Shown: positions 17,411 through 29,400 of the stretch, piece by piece | Layout: each line of letters starts with the position of its first letter | Numbering within the stretch: position 1 is the first letter of the stretch | NCBI GenBank assembly: GCA_003427395.1 | Contig: BFEA01000141.1 | Location: 2,668,969 to 2,699,170 of the forward strand | From: Chara braunii | Lineage: Eukaryota > Streptophyta > Charophyceae > Charales > Characeae | Direction of reading: 5' to 3' | DNA: 30,202 nucleotides | Program-made: the position numbers and the translations under genes | The notes under the pieces: model-generated | The model's database searches: none | Seen by the model: the letters and a program-made list of their open reading frames with translations, nothing else | What the model was told of the DNA's origin: nothing

Positions 17411-19954
17411 CGGAGCCCATCATCGAGTCAAATGCACAAAATAAAAATTGGAAAAAAAAAAAAAAAAAAAACAATGCATAAAAAAAAAAAAAGTGGGGGA
17501 ACACAAACACAAAGGGGACAAGGGGTTGTACGTCCCGCTGGCCTGCGACGCCGCGCACACCCCGACCACGCAGGGTTCTACCTTGGCATCAATACCCTGC
17601 GCGTGCCGCCCACCCTACGAGGACCTAAGCTTTCTCTGTCGCGCATGCCGTCGGACTAGCGAGGCCTGCACTCCCGTAACTTGCAGGAGACACGCCAAAT
17701 ACCCTTGTAAGGGTATTTGGTACGACAACCTGCCCGAACCTTATTAAGCGACGTCCCCGTCGCAACGAATGCTTAAACCAAATACCATTCAAACACAGCC
17801 TTCAGAAAAAGTATACGATAACCTTCTCGAGTTCTCACCTTCGGCTAAAACGGTCATTTAGTCGTATCCACTCCAAGTCTCGACCCTTGAAAAGAAGTGG
17901 ACAAAATCACTAGCTAAGAATATCATTTAATCCCTGATAAAAAAAATAGAAATCTACAATAGCCAAATATTCGGCTAAGCACGAACACTTTTCAACATCC
18001 AATTTAATAAAGTGGATAAACCCACTCTCCACCCACTTCAATCACGGACAGGAAGTCATCCAATGCCAAACTTAAGACTACACCCTTTCCAGTCTCTTTG
18101 AGCGATATTTTGTCGCGTCGGGCACCCAGATCATCCCACCATTAATTAAAACTCGAACTCAGTGGTGGGTTACAACGACCATTCAGACTCAACTCAATCA
18201 TGCATCCCTTTCAAGCTTTTCTCAAAGTAATGCCGTATTGTGGGGAATAATCAGACACCTCAATCCTTTAGCTAATCTAAAAGATTAGGGAGGTTGACCC
18301 CATCACACAAGCCACAAATGTACCTTATGGGTAGGGCCCCGTTAAGCCCAGTCCCACAAGTCATTACTGTCACTCAAAAGCCACTCATTTCACTGATTCA
18401 TCAACCAGATGGGTAGGGGCATTCACTAAGTCTTTCAAAATAAAAGAAAATTACCCCTTTTGTCCATAGATCCTACTTTTATGAGTAGGGTTCTTCGCTT
18501 TCATCGTACACATTGTCAATCTCAGCCATAAGCTTTTGCTTAGTGAGCCAACTCTCATAATCTTTTTCCAAATAAAACTCAACGCCACTTTTAACCAAAA
18601 CTATAGCCGATTGGAGGGCCCCATAATCAGGCCGATCCTTCCTGCCGTAGATGACACTCCCACCGGCTATTAGTCAAAACTTTTGTTTCTCTCAAGGAGT
18701 CTTAATCATGGAAGTCCCCGTCGCAGACTAGACCGCTTGTGGCCCATAATAAGTTGAGTGAAGGACTCACAACCAGCAGGCCTCCATATTGCCTATGCAA
18801 CCTTTACCAACTTTTATGTGACTACGCAAGCGGGGATGCCGAATTGAACGGTTCTCTCCTTACCCCCTGCCATACGCAAAACCACCCGGGACTTACAGCC
18901 ACTGGCCAGGCAAGGGCTTTCTTACTTGACAGGTTTCCTTGCCGCAAATGACACCCTTACTGGCAGTTGAGGACCAACAGAGTGGAACTGCCGATTTGGC
19001 TAAGGATAACACTAACTCTATAAAAATCTTCTTAAGCCACCCCTTCCTCTCGAGGGTGAACCTTCCATAAAACCTTTTAAGACCCCTTCCCACTTGAAGG
19101 AGAATCAACCATACTATCCCTCAGCCATCCTCCCACTAATGGATGGGTTGTTTATATAACCTTAAAACATCCTTCACTTGACGATGAACTCAAAATAACA
19201 CCAATCACCTTGTCAGGCCGCCCTCGGGCATAACCTCTCTAAATATGATTTCTGGACTCTTGATGTCTCCCAAAAATCTTTCACTGATAATCACGCTTTC
19301 TTCTTTTCATCGTCAATTAAAGCGTTACACAAAAGACCCACAAGGCCACAATGGTGAGAATGCCAATGGCAACCAGAACATGCACGATTCTGCAACCCAG
19401 GGAAATCAAAACCCATACCAAGAAATGGTTCCCAGAAGAAAATCACATCATCTCGAGTCTCACATCCTTACAAGTCTTAAATCCCCATAAATTCATGCCC
19501 CAATCAAACAATCATACAGATCCTAATGGACTACCATACACATACTGATCTCAAACGTTCTCGCAGAAATGAGTGAGCGTCAACGTACAGACAACCAATC
19601 CTTAAAAGATCTCCACCAGTATCTAACAAAAGCTAACGCCAACTTAAAAAAGTGGATAGTCAGATCCAAAACGTCCGCACAATCCCAGAAGGTAAAAACG
19701 CACACTCGAGATCAGAAATATATACAAGATGAATCCCAAGTCTCGTAAAAATTATAGATTCAGCTTAAAAGGCAAAATAAGCAGATAATCGTTTATTAGT
19801 TCTAACAACTGAGTCTTCCACACCGTCATAGTCTTTCGGGCGTCTGTTTATTAGTCATTCAAGGTTGCTGACAACACTCTACCTCTCTCCTATTATGAAT
19901 GCGACAAATAATAGCTGCTCGAAAAGACAAAATCCCTTATCTAGGCAAACGACC
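17411..19954. other. Internal region or remaining 3' LTR, no recognisable gene
   Basis: On the minus strand this lies downstream of gag, where pol would be expected, but I see no RT, RNase H, protease or integrase motif. Poly-A runs occur at about 17453-17471 and 17479-17491. Inverted repeats include 17695-17706/17709-17720 (ccaaataccctt/aagggtatttgg). The boundary between LTR and internal DNA lies somewhere in the first few hundred bases or beyond and cannot be fixed here. Confidence 0.5.
17695..17720. repeat. 26-bp near-perfect palindrome
   Basis: Two 12-bp arms, ccaaataccctt and aagggtatttgg, are separated by only gt. It is the longest perfect inverted repeat in the internal region. Confidence 0.75.
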
Positions 19955-21089
19955 TCACCCCTCAACTCCTCTCTTTGCCATCTTACATCTGCGAGGGGTA
20001 TGACGAGTCTTCCCACAACAAGCACACGTTATCCTTGCCCACTGTTCTCGCCCTCTTCTATTCCTTCGTCCTGTCCGACTTACAACTGACGATGTTCCCT
20101 TGTCATCACACTCCCTATTAGGATCAGATGCAGTGTGCGGTAGGGCTATACCAACTTCTTCATGAACCCTTTGCTCCTCTATTCCCTTCTCGCCTGGAGC
20201 GTCAAGCGTCCTCTCACAGGTATGAGTTGCGACATTCCTCACTCTAGCCTGCACCTCTTCTCTCATCACCTGATTCATTTTTCTTCTCTTTGCTCCATCT
20301 GTGATTTCGCTTGACGACCTTAGCGTCCTTCTGAAATCCACTTTTCTTACCATCAGAGGTGCATGTTGCAGGGTCATCTGGCCCTTTTCCAAACTCACCC
20401 CTCTCATTATCCAACGCCTCCTTTCTTTTCCTTGCTTCTCGCAGAGTATGACAGAGGTACTGGTCGAAATCCCCTTGCTCAAAGTTCTCTCGTATTTTGT
20501 CCCACACGAGCCTTCCTTCTGTCCCACGGATTAGATCTCGCTGCTCAGCGTCTGTGAAGTTCATGAGGAAGACAAAGCACTTGTCACGTTCAGACAACGC
20601 CCTGACCTTGTGGGATGCGTGCTCATACTCCGCCAGGAAGTGCCCTACTGACACATAACTATATCGATCTATCTTCTCAAGATCGTCTTTGGTCAGTTGT
20701 TCCTCCCCTAACCGGTATTTATTCCACATGTCATCATAAAACTTCCTCCATGATGACCCCGCTCTTCTAACCAACCCACCGACTTCGTCCTTCAAGCCTA
20801 TATGGATATACTTTATGACTTCCTTCAGCATCTGCTCCTCACTCCATTTGCAGTGGGATGTTATCTGTTGAAACTTATAAAGGAAGTCAAAAACACTATA
20901 GCCCTTGAAGAAGTCAATTTCAACCTTGGGTAGGTTGTCTCGCTCCCAATCACGCACACCGAGCAGGTAGGCAAGCTCCTCGACCCCAATCTTCCCTTGA
21001 GAGTCCTCCATCTCGAGCTCCCTCGACCCCGTCACCTGTTGAACAACAACAAGCGGCGTTAGGGTTGAGGCTCGAAAGGAGTTACGCAA
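19955..21089 (-). pseudogene. Gag-like gene of the giant-LTR element, with CCHC knuckle, frameshifted
   Basis: The upstream part (21089 to about 20300) encodes a soluble, charged, mostly helical protein with LPKVEIDFFKGYSVFDFLYK, WRKFYDDMWNKYRLGEEQL and FLAEYEHASHKVRALSERDK, typical of plant-type retrotransposon gag. Near 20300 the Lys/Arg-rich tail switches frame. The other frame, open from 20527, continues to 19955 and ends in CACCGKTRHTPRRC (19985-20026), a proper C-x2-C-x4-H-x4-C zinc knuckle. One small indel therefore separates the capsid and nucleocapsid parts, unless a programmed shift operates. The protein would package element RNA. The ATG at 21089 is the first in frame, and the true start may lie a little downstream. 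No pol follows. Confidence 0.75.
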
Positions 21090-23062
21090 CTAAATCTAAT
21101 GCAGAATATATCCCTACTAAATTAAGTCGTTCTTATCATGAAAGCACATATAAGGATCTATTCGGCACAACGGCGATACCGAAGAGAGTCTTTTAAATAA
21201 ATATCCACCTAAGATAAAACATAAATATTCACTTATAAATCCCTCAAATCACAACTCAGGCGTCGATCACTTATGATTTCTATTATTAAGGAAGGACACA
21301 ATATACATATGTCACATAGGTGGATACTCCAAACACGAATACGAAATGCAGTACAACCCATGATAAATAATATATACTTACAACAACAATCATAAAATAA
21401 TAGACACAACTTATTGGCAGGGGTTGTAACTGAAGGACACAATATGCTTTATAAACAACAATATGCCACCAACTCAACTGTCACTCATATAACAGGATAA
21501 CTCTCGATAACGTATTCCATATCCTATAAGGCAAAAATAAGACTAGCAATGAGTAAGTAACATGATACAATGGTTACCCCTTCAATTCTTAAGCGAAGCA
21601 TATATTCCAGAGGGGCGGTGTAATCCTCATAGGATAACATCTTAACTCCTGAGCCCCGCTCTAAAGATCAAGCCTCACCGCATCCCTCTCTTATTCCAGC
21701 GCTTGCACCTTACCGACCGTATCATGGTCAGATGGACAACCCCATTCATACCTATCAAGGCAACGAACAACGAATCCACGCCTTTACAAATATGGTGGCC
21801 CTGCTTAACGCGAGATGAGCCTAGGTCGCTACTCCAGAACCGCTCTCACTAAGCAGTAGCTGTTCCGCTTGGCCATCACAATTTCGGTAAGGTGACAAAC
21901 CTATTCCTCTTTTCTCAACAGATAATGTAGTTACTTTCCTATCATAGGAAAGGTAACAACACCCCACTATTGGACCAGGAACATAATTCCGGCGTGGGTC
22001 TCACTATCATTCTTGAGACTGATAACCGCTTCCTTAAGCCTTAACGAGGAAGTAACAATTCAAGCATGCACTTCCACTGAGGACAACTATACATGCAGAC
22101 TTACTCCCTTGAGGAAGAACCACCTTCCCCAGGAGTGAGTCACCCCATTCACCTCTGGTCCCATGCCAGATGTAGGTTTCATGCAAGGTCTATGTCCTCT
22201 TCGAAAGGCAATCCATACATACGTCCTCAATCAAACATCAGACAGAATACAAAAAAAACATCAGTCAGATAAAAACCATTATATATACATATATATTACA
22301 CATTTTTAAAACATAAGTCTCTCTTCGGGTTAGTCATACCGCTAATCGAATAACCACTACTTTTTTAGCTTTATCGATAGCTACCACTAGACAATCTCCA
22401 AGTGACTCACTCCATCGCCAAATAATACTATCAATGGTTCAAGGTACCATATTCATCGCAGTACCTATTACACCATAATTCAGTCTGAACTCAAGGAAAA
22501 TTTTTCCATTAAACCCCTCACTTCGTGCTTATCAGTCATCCCCTCATCCATGTCGCTCACGTTTCAGCAACCTCTTCTAAAGCGGCACTCTTTTGGCAAA
22601 GGGGTAGACGTCTCAACTTAACGTCTTTACACCTAACACATAACTTACATAATAAGTCACTAGCCTCGTAGCCTTGGGAGTTATCAACTCGGCTTGCTTC
22701 GGGGATAGACATACCCATCAATGCGGATGCTGCCTTAACTCAACCACGGCCGCATCAGATATGTCACATATCGCCCAATTATCAAAAGATACTTAGGATG
22801 ACAAGGTGCTCGTTGAGACCACTATTATATGCGTCATAATACTTAAGTGTATAGCCAAACACTTCCTTCCTCAAGTAAACTGTGCATACACTGATAATCA
22901 ACGCTTATCACTCTTAGGCTACAGTTTTTAAGATATCCCCAACGATAGTCGAAGCATCAAGCAATCGACCATGTACATCGAAATAAAACTTCTCCTTTTG
23001 CCTAGTTCTCACTTTCTCATACCCGGATGTCGTTCCACCAGGGACAACGGCAGGCAACCGTT
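21090..23062 (-). other. Long leader between PBS and gag, no recognisable gene
   Basis: About 2 kb of AT-rich, stop-rich sequence lies between the primer-binding site and gag on the minus strand. No ORF of interest or known RNA was seen. Leaders of this size occur in some plant LTR elements. Confidence 0.5.
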
Positions 23063-23081
23063 ATCCCCGACAACGGCGCCA
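23063..23081 (-). promoter_or_regulatory. Primer-binding site, tRNA-Asp type
   Basis: Minus-strand tggcgccgttgtcggggat is complementary to the 3' end of tRNA-Asp including CCA, apart from one position compared with the usual tggcgccgttgccgggga. It starts two bases (23082-23083) from the LTR end at 23084. This site fixes the element's orientation and shows that the right-hand repeat is the 5' LTR. Confidence 0.85.
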
Positions 23082-25078
23082 CCTGTCGAGCGCATCGGTC
23101 CGGCACCGCACAAGGGCAGCGCGGGACCCTCCCGACCGCGTCAAGCAGGAGTTGGAATTAATCCTCGTCGCAAATACACATGGAACTTCCGCAAGCCGCT
23201 CCGGCCGAGTGCGCCAGCCATACCTCTCGCAAGCCCCTACGAGAGGATAGGGCCTACGCGAGGCACGACTTACCTCCACCTTACCGGAGTTATCACCTCC
23301 CTTCGGTGGGCGTATCCCCGCCGAGCTACCGGTCCACAGTACGAAAGCTCATCAGTTGCAATCGCAGAGGTGGAACAGCCGAGGGTGTTTCTCGTTCGTT
23401 GTAGCATAGGGGGTACGCGCGATATTACGCCTCTATCGAACCCGCACGCGAACCGACATCTTGGGGGGCTGAGGTCCCAAGCGCGACTTGTCGCCCACAC
23501 GCCACGCGCACACCACTATAAAGAACATAAGCGTCCCGCGCGAGACTTAGTATAAAACCGCATGGACGCAGGGCTAGCTCATATCGACTTGCAATGCAAG
23601 CGTACGCAAGCGGTCGCAGTGCTGACGTACTATGTAATACCCATACTTATGCGGTCCTCGTTAGTCTCGAGGGTCGCGTTGGACAGTCAAGTGTCGGCTG
23701 ACACGCGCCTTGAGGGAATTGACCTCTCGACGCTGGACAACCGCCAAGTGCGGTTGACAACCACACCCTCTTCTGCACCCTGCAGAGAGTGGGTGGTACA
23801 CAGGTTCATACCTGTGGTGGCAATCGTCTCTTATTGCCTTGGAGACCAGCTCCATCACCCAGGGTCTGGAAAAAAGTCAAGGGGTTTGACTTTGACGGCT
23901 GCCACGGACTATAACGTCGATTAATCAAAACTTCTGTTTTTTGGGTTGGTTTTGGATTTTTGTAAAATTCTACCAACTATCAAACTTAATAAGCTAAATC
24001 AATCAGTAAATAAATAAATATCCAGACTCATATATCAAATCAGGACTCGAGATAGAAATAAAAGAAATGGGGAAACATAAACCCATCAGGTATGCAGATC
24101 GTGCGACACATGGTTGTCATTCTCACTGTCTCCAAGGTATGGTCCATATACCGAGCTCCAAAATACTAACCTGCATAAAACACACACACACACAATAGCC
24201 ACATTGCCATATACCAATGTGGTCAACTTTACTGTCCCCTATAACTCACACCACGCTTCACACACTCAAGCCCCAGTCATAGTCCAAATCTCCATAATTC
24301 TCACAAATTCTTTATAATGGCCATTTAAAAGAAGTCCGGTTAAAACCCTCAAAGAAACATATCAATACTCAGAGCTAAGGCAATCAAGTTGAGGTACAGG
24401 TATAAGCAAAGTTGTGTCGTGAGCCGACGAGTCGGCGATCAACCAACCGACCTGTTATCAATGATAACAGAAGATGATCCCTATGAGATCAAGCCGAAAC
24501 TAATCCAAATCCTGGATCGAATGTCCAAAGGAGACCTGTATCATACGACAGGTCAACGTCCAAGCTAAATCGTCAGTGTATGGAGATCAAATCCCCAAAA
24601 CACGTTCTCTCTCAAGACTCTCATGATAGCCAGCCTAGGTTCACCCCTAAGCCAGTGCCCAAAGAAAGGTAGACTTATGGCAGAATCTCCTCCATACAAA
24701 GTGAATTTGCCACCTGTCAAAATATAATCTATCTCCTCTAAACTAGGAAAATTTCGGCAACACTTCCCGTAGGAAAAAGTGCCTTCTCAGAGCTTATATC
24801 AGCCTAAATATGAAAACAGAAATAATCTTCGACTTTCCAAAGTCAAATTTTGTCTCACTCCCTGAATTAGCAAAAATTTGGGCAGCACTCCCTTTAGAAA
24901 AGGAGACTTCCCAGATGTTTACTAAGCCATATATAAAAATTAGACAAGTTGAACTTTTGAAAAGTCAACTTTTGACTAACTTCTTGGATTTGCAGAAATT
25001 TCGGCAGCGCTTCCCGTAAAGAAAGTAGCTTACCAAAATTTATACAAGCCAAGTTCAGAACCTAAAATGACTTTGACT

Positions 25079-25199
25079 CTAGGTTGTTGGATCGGACGTC
25101 CGGGACCTCCGACCGGACGTCTGGTCGGACGTTTGACCGGACAGGGGTTGTCCGGCCTAGCGAGGGAGACGACCGGCCCCCGGACCATTGGTAACCTAG
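25079..25199. mobile_element. hAT-like MITE inserted in copy B
   Basis: A 121-bp GC-rich block is absent from copy A. It is bounded by 7-bp inverted termini ctaggtt (25079-25085) and aacctag (25193-25199) and flanked by an 8-bp direct repeat ctttgact (25071-25078 and 25200-25207). Copy A has ctttgact once at the same place, so this is a clean insertion. An 8-bp target duplication is characteristic of hAT transposons. The interior carries repeated cggacgt words and has no coding capacity. Its presence in one LTR only means that it arrived after the element inserted. Confidence 0.8.
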
Positions 25200-25710
25200 C
25201 TTTGACTCCTCAAGGTCCAATTTTATCTAACTCCCTGAATTAGCAAAAAATTGGGCAGCACTCCCTTTAGAAAAGGAAACTCTCCATATTTTTTACTAAG
25301 TCATATATAAAAGTCAGACAAACTGAACTCCGCAAAAAAAAACCTGACTAACTCCTTGGTTTTGTAGAAATTTCTGCAGCGCTTCCCGTAGAGAAAGTGG
25401 CTTACCAAGATTTATACAAGACCAAGTATAACAAATGATCGCAGAAAATGCAGAAATTGATCTAAGTAAAATAAACTTAGCTCAGAAAATGCAGGAATTG
25501 CAACTAACTCCTATGGCTCTAGCACGTGGCAAGCAACTAAAGCAACTACCTATCAAACTAAAACTCAGACTAAGTAGTAGCGTCACTTAGTCGCATGCAG
25601 GCCAGACCACAAAGGTAAGTACTCTCACCATCCCAAGTCAACCTGTACAAACAATAGTTCGTAGTCTTTCAGTGATTTATCCCTTTATACCCAGCTTACA
25701 TAAAAGATAA

Positions 25711-26434
25711 AGCTAGACCAACCAAACATATGGAACATGTCTAGCTCAGCCATGGAGGATACACAAACACAGGGCACAACAACTTTTCTCTTCTTTGGGC
25801 ATATGACTAGGCAACCATAGTCGCCCTGAACTGTTTAAGTATCCCAACTTTATATAATTGTTCGCACTTAGTCTTTTGAGGTAGCATATAACTGAACAGA
25901 TCATCTTCAGAAAAATTCAGTCTGCCCCTTCGTACCACAAGTTTATTTTTAATTAGTACTCCCTTCAATTGGTGATAAGCTATAGTCAGACCACCCAAAC
26001 TTATGGAACCCTGTCTGACTAGCCTGTTCATAGATAATATAATAATAAAGTATAGCCAAATTATAACCTTCTGGTTCCAGCACGTGCGAGGCGTTGGGCC
26101 AAGACCACCCAAACTCATGGAACATGTCTTGGTCCTCAGCCTGGGTCGTTTCTCTTAAAACTAAAGCAGGAAGAGGGTGAGTCACCCAAACTTATGGAAC
26201 ATGCTCAGACCTCCTCATTCAGAAACTAAAGAAATTGACAAAACCCCGAAGTAAATAAGGCGACCAAGCCACCCAAACTTATGGAACATGCTTGGTCCCT
26301 GAAAGTCAAACACACTCAGCCCTCACAAGTCAGAGCAGCCAGACCACCCAAACTTATGGAACATGTCTAGTCCTTCAGGCAATTCAAAAATAAACATAGC
26401 ACTGGGCCTTCCCAAACCCATGGAACTTGCCCAG
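25711..26434. repeat. Hairpin array, copy B
   Basis: The same seven units as 12870-13595 lie at 25711-25746, 25983-26021, 26096-26135, 26178-26207, 26262-26297, 26341-26368 and 26402-26434. The first unit lies in the diverged part of the LTR: its loop has two substitutions relative to copy A, while both 8-bp arms are unchanged. The others lie in the identical tract and give no independent information. Confidence 0.8.
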
Positions 26435-29400
26435 CCTTTGGTCAACCCAGTCAAACACATGCAATACAACCTTTTTCCCATCCTCCCCCAGATGCAACCC
26501 CACAATCTGCTTTTAGTCAAACAACGAAACCTGAAACTGACATTGCGCACACATTCGTTTACTTGGTCTCGTTATGTCCTGAAAGTCAAACTGAAAGTCA
26601 AAATAGGGATGCATGCAATATACTCAGTCAAGACGTAATAAGTAATACAGATAGGGGCTACAACTGGTGTATAGATGGAAAGTAGTAGTTACCTCTCAGT
26701 TCTCTGCCTCCAGAACCCCTCCTAAGTTCCGACAGAGCTCCCGCAATCGGTGGGCTGACTCCCCACAGAGTCTTGTTGCGGTCCTACAAGTTGCAATCCC
26801 GCCTGCCGCCTTCCTCTCAGAAAAGGGTTAGACTTAGAGTAAGAAAGACAGAATGAGGGGTTTCAGACGCTCGAGATACAAGAGGAGGACAACTCAACTC
26901 TCACGAGAGGGCCTTGATACCTTCACTCGCCTGAGGGCCCCGCAATGGCAGCCAAAACGCGCAGCAGCTCGATCAGATTGAAGTCAATCCTCAGTTATTG
27001 ACCCTCTGACGATCCTCCAAATTGCAGTAATAACCCCCCTTCACAAGCCTGATCGTGCCATCAAGTCCCACTACCTTAATCCCATACAGCACCGTCGCCT
27101 GACAAACATTGCATACCTCCCTCGCACGTCATCCAACTGTTGGCAACGCGTAGCAATACACAACAAAAAGGCTACCTATTCAGTCCATTGCAGTCCGCAC
27201 TTCTAAACAAAAGTGACCTCGCTGCGCAGCAATGACTGAGAAGTGTGCACAACGTAAAGTAAGGTAGCACATCGACGCATCCTTCCTTAACTAAAACTCT
27301 AATTCGCAGTCTTTTAATGAAAATACTTTCAAATAGAGCCTCCAGTATCAGTACACAACGTCATGGAGGCTCCTCAACACCGCCTTAAACGCAACATGCT
27401 GCAGTCGTGCTGCAACCACTAACAATGTGCAGCCCGTAGACTCTGTACCTTCCCGTAAAACACAGACCACCCTCGTTGTAGGCACATAGGCAACAACTCA
27501 AGATACATGAGTTAAACTTACTATAATGCCTAGGCTAGGTCACTAAGATACACAGCAAAACGTTGACGAATAGCAGTCTATTGTACTCCAAGGTACAACA
27601 GCCATGAGATAGCCTTGACTCTTTAGAACTTAGTCAACAACCACACACACTAGCTCTAGTTCAACACGGCAGTTGCACTCAGCACATGCCTCACTCAAAC
27701 GGTCAACGCCAATCCTACTGTTGTCAGAGCAACTGGCGATAGTCCGTCTGCGCCGTAAATACACAACCGACACCTTAAACCTCCGAACCACTAAACTCAC
27801 TCGATTAGCCCAGTCCTACCATCCTGCAGTGCGACAAATGCCAAGACTCAAGTAACTCACGTCCCCCTTTCCAGGGAACCTGCACACATCCCGCTGCACT
27901 CTCGGACCACGTCTCTTTGCGTAGCAAGGTTCGACAGTCCACGAAATTGTCACACTCATACAGGTAAGTATTTTGCTTCCCCTTTTCTCACAAGCAACCC
28001 TCGATTCCTTCTTGACTACATCGCCTACTCCCACCGCCAGTCGCTCCTTTCTCTCGTTAAAGTTCGTCTTCTCCTTCCGCACACCATGCTACCTCATCTG
28101 CAATTGGGGAGCCATTCCGAATGACCACTCACCACGCCGAGCTGAAACAGCACGTCACCTTCACAATCGAGCACCCCCAGCGGCAAACCGTCGGGATCAC
28201 CGTGATCCAAACACTTCACCGGACCATTCTCTCCTTCCTCTAAATGATAAGGTTTAATGAACTTCTCACAGCACCCCGATAGAGTGCAGTGCGATTAGTA
28301 GCTGTCCCAGTTTGTGAAAGGGGAAGCCTAGCTGTGCATTCCTCTCTGCCATTCATCCTATGCGCAAAACGAGAGTGAACATCCTCTGAGAATGAGGTTA
28401 GGTACGCATCTTTCCTCTTTACCTCTTCTCCCCACTTCCCTATGTTGTCCATATCAACTCTCGTTCACTCACTGGCAATCTCTCTTTTGCCGGATTACCC
28501 CGGGAGAGGACCTCCATCGATAGGATGTGCAGCAATCCGAACGAACCTTCCTCTAGAACATGGACATGTACATTGCCCCTTTCCTTGGGCGCAGCCAATA
28601 TTGTCAATCCCAGCCAAACCACTCATCTATAGACAAAACTGACACTGCCATTAGACTCGCACCGCCCCAAACCCCCCATGTAGACACTTCATCCCTTCGA
28701 ATCCGCTCAGAAATGAGTGAGGTAAGTTTACTTCCTCCTTCTTCCTCCCTCCTCCATAGCTCCTCGCAGTCTGATTCTCATCTAACTCCTAACTCGCTGA
28801 CCCATTACCAAAACTAACAACATAATCTGTTTCGCCCAGCCCAAAAACCTCTAAAACGAGTCTTCTCTCGCTCGATTTCGCTAAGAAACGAGCGAGATAC
28901 TTGACTTATACTCCCGGCCATATCCATCCTCGAACGCCTCCGCGCACCACTTTTCCAGTCTAACTCTTTCTCTACCCAACTAACGCTAAAACTAACAACA
29001 CCAATGAATTGGCCCTACCCAAAAACCCGAGTTTACCACCTTTCCCCGCTAGTTTTCACTGCGAGACGAACGGGTCATGCCTCTTTCACCTCCTCCATAG
29101 CTCGCTGCTCCTGCGTTGTTGCACTCTTTCGTTCTGCGCATGCACCCAACGCAGAATCCCGCTCTAATTCATTCACCACTTTCCCCCCTTTTCTCTCTCT
29201 CTTTTTTTTTTTTTTTCATCCGGATTCAAGCCATCTTCTCTCTGCCTTCTTGCTCCCTTTTTGCACCCGTCCCTCCTCTTCTACGCGCTGGCCGCTGTCT
29301 CCCCACTGCACTGAGCTGCCTGTTCACCCGTATACCGTACGGGTCTTAGTTGACGCAGGCAGCGGGTCGGCGGTCATGAGAGCCGAGCACTTGCCAACTC

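Noticed and set aside
23343-23362. Second hammerhead candidate around gctcatcagttgc
   Set aside because: The minus strand has CTGATGAG, but no GAAA core or pairing stems follow. Copy A differs at this point.
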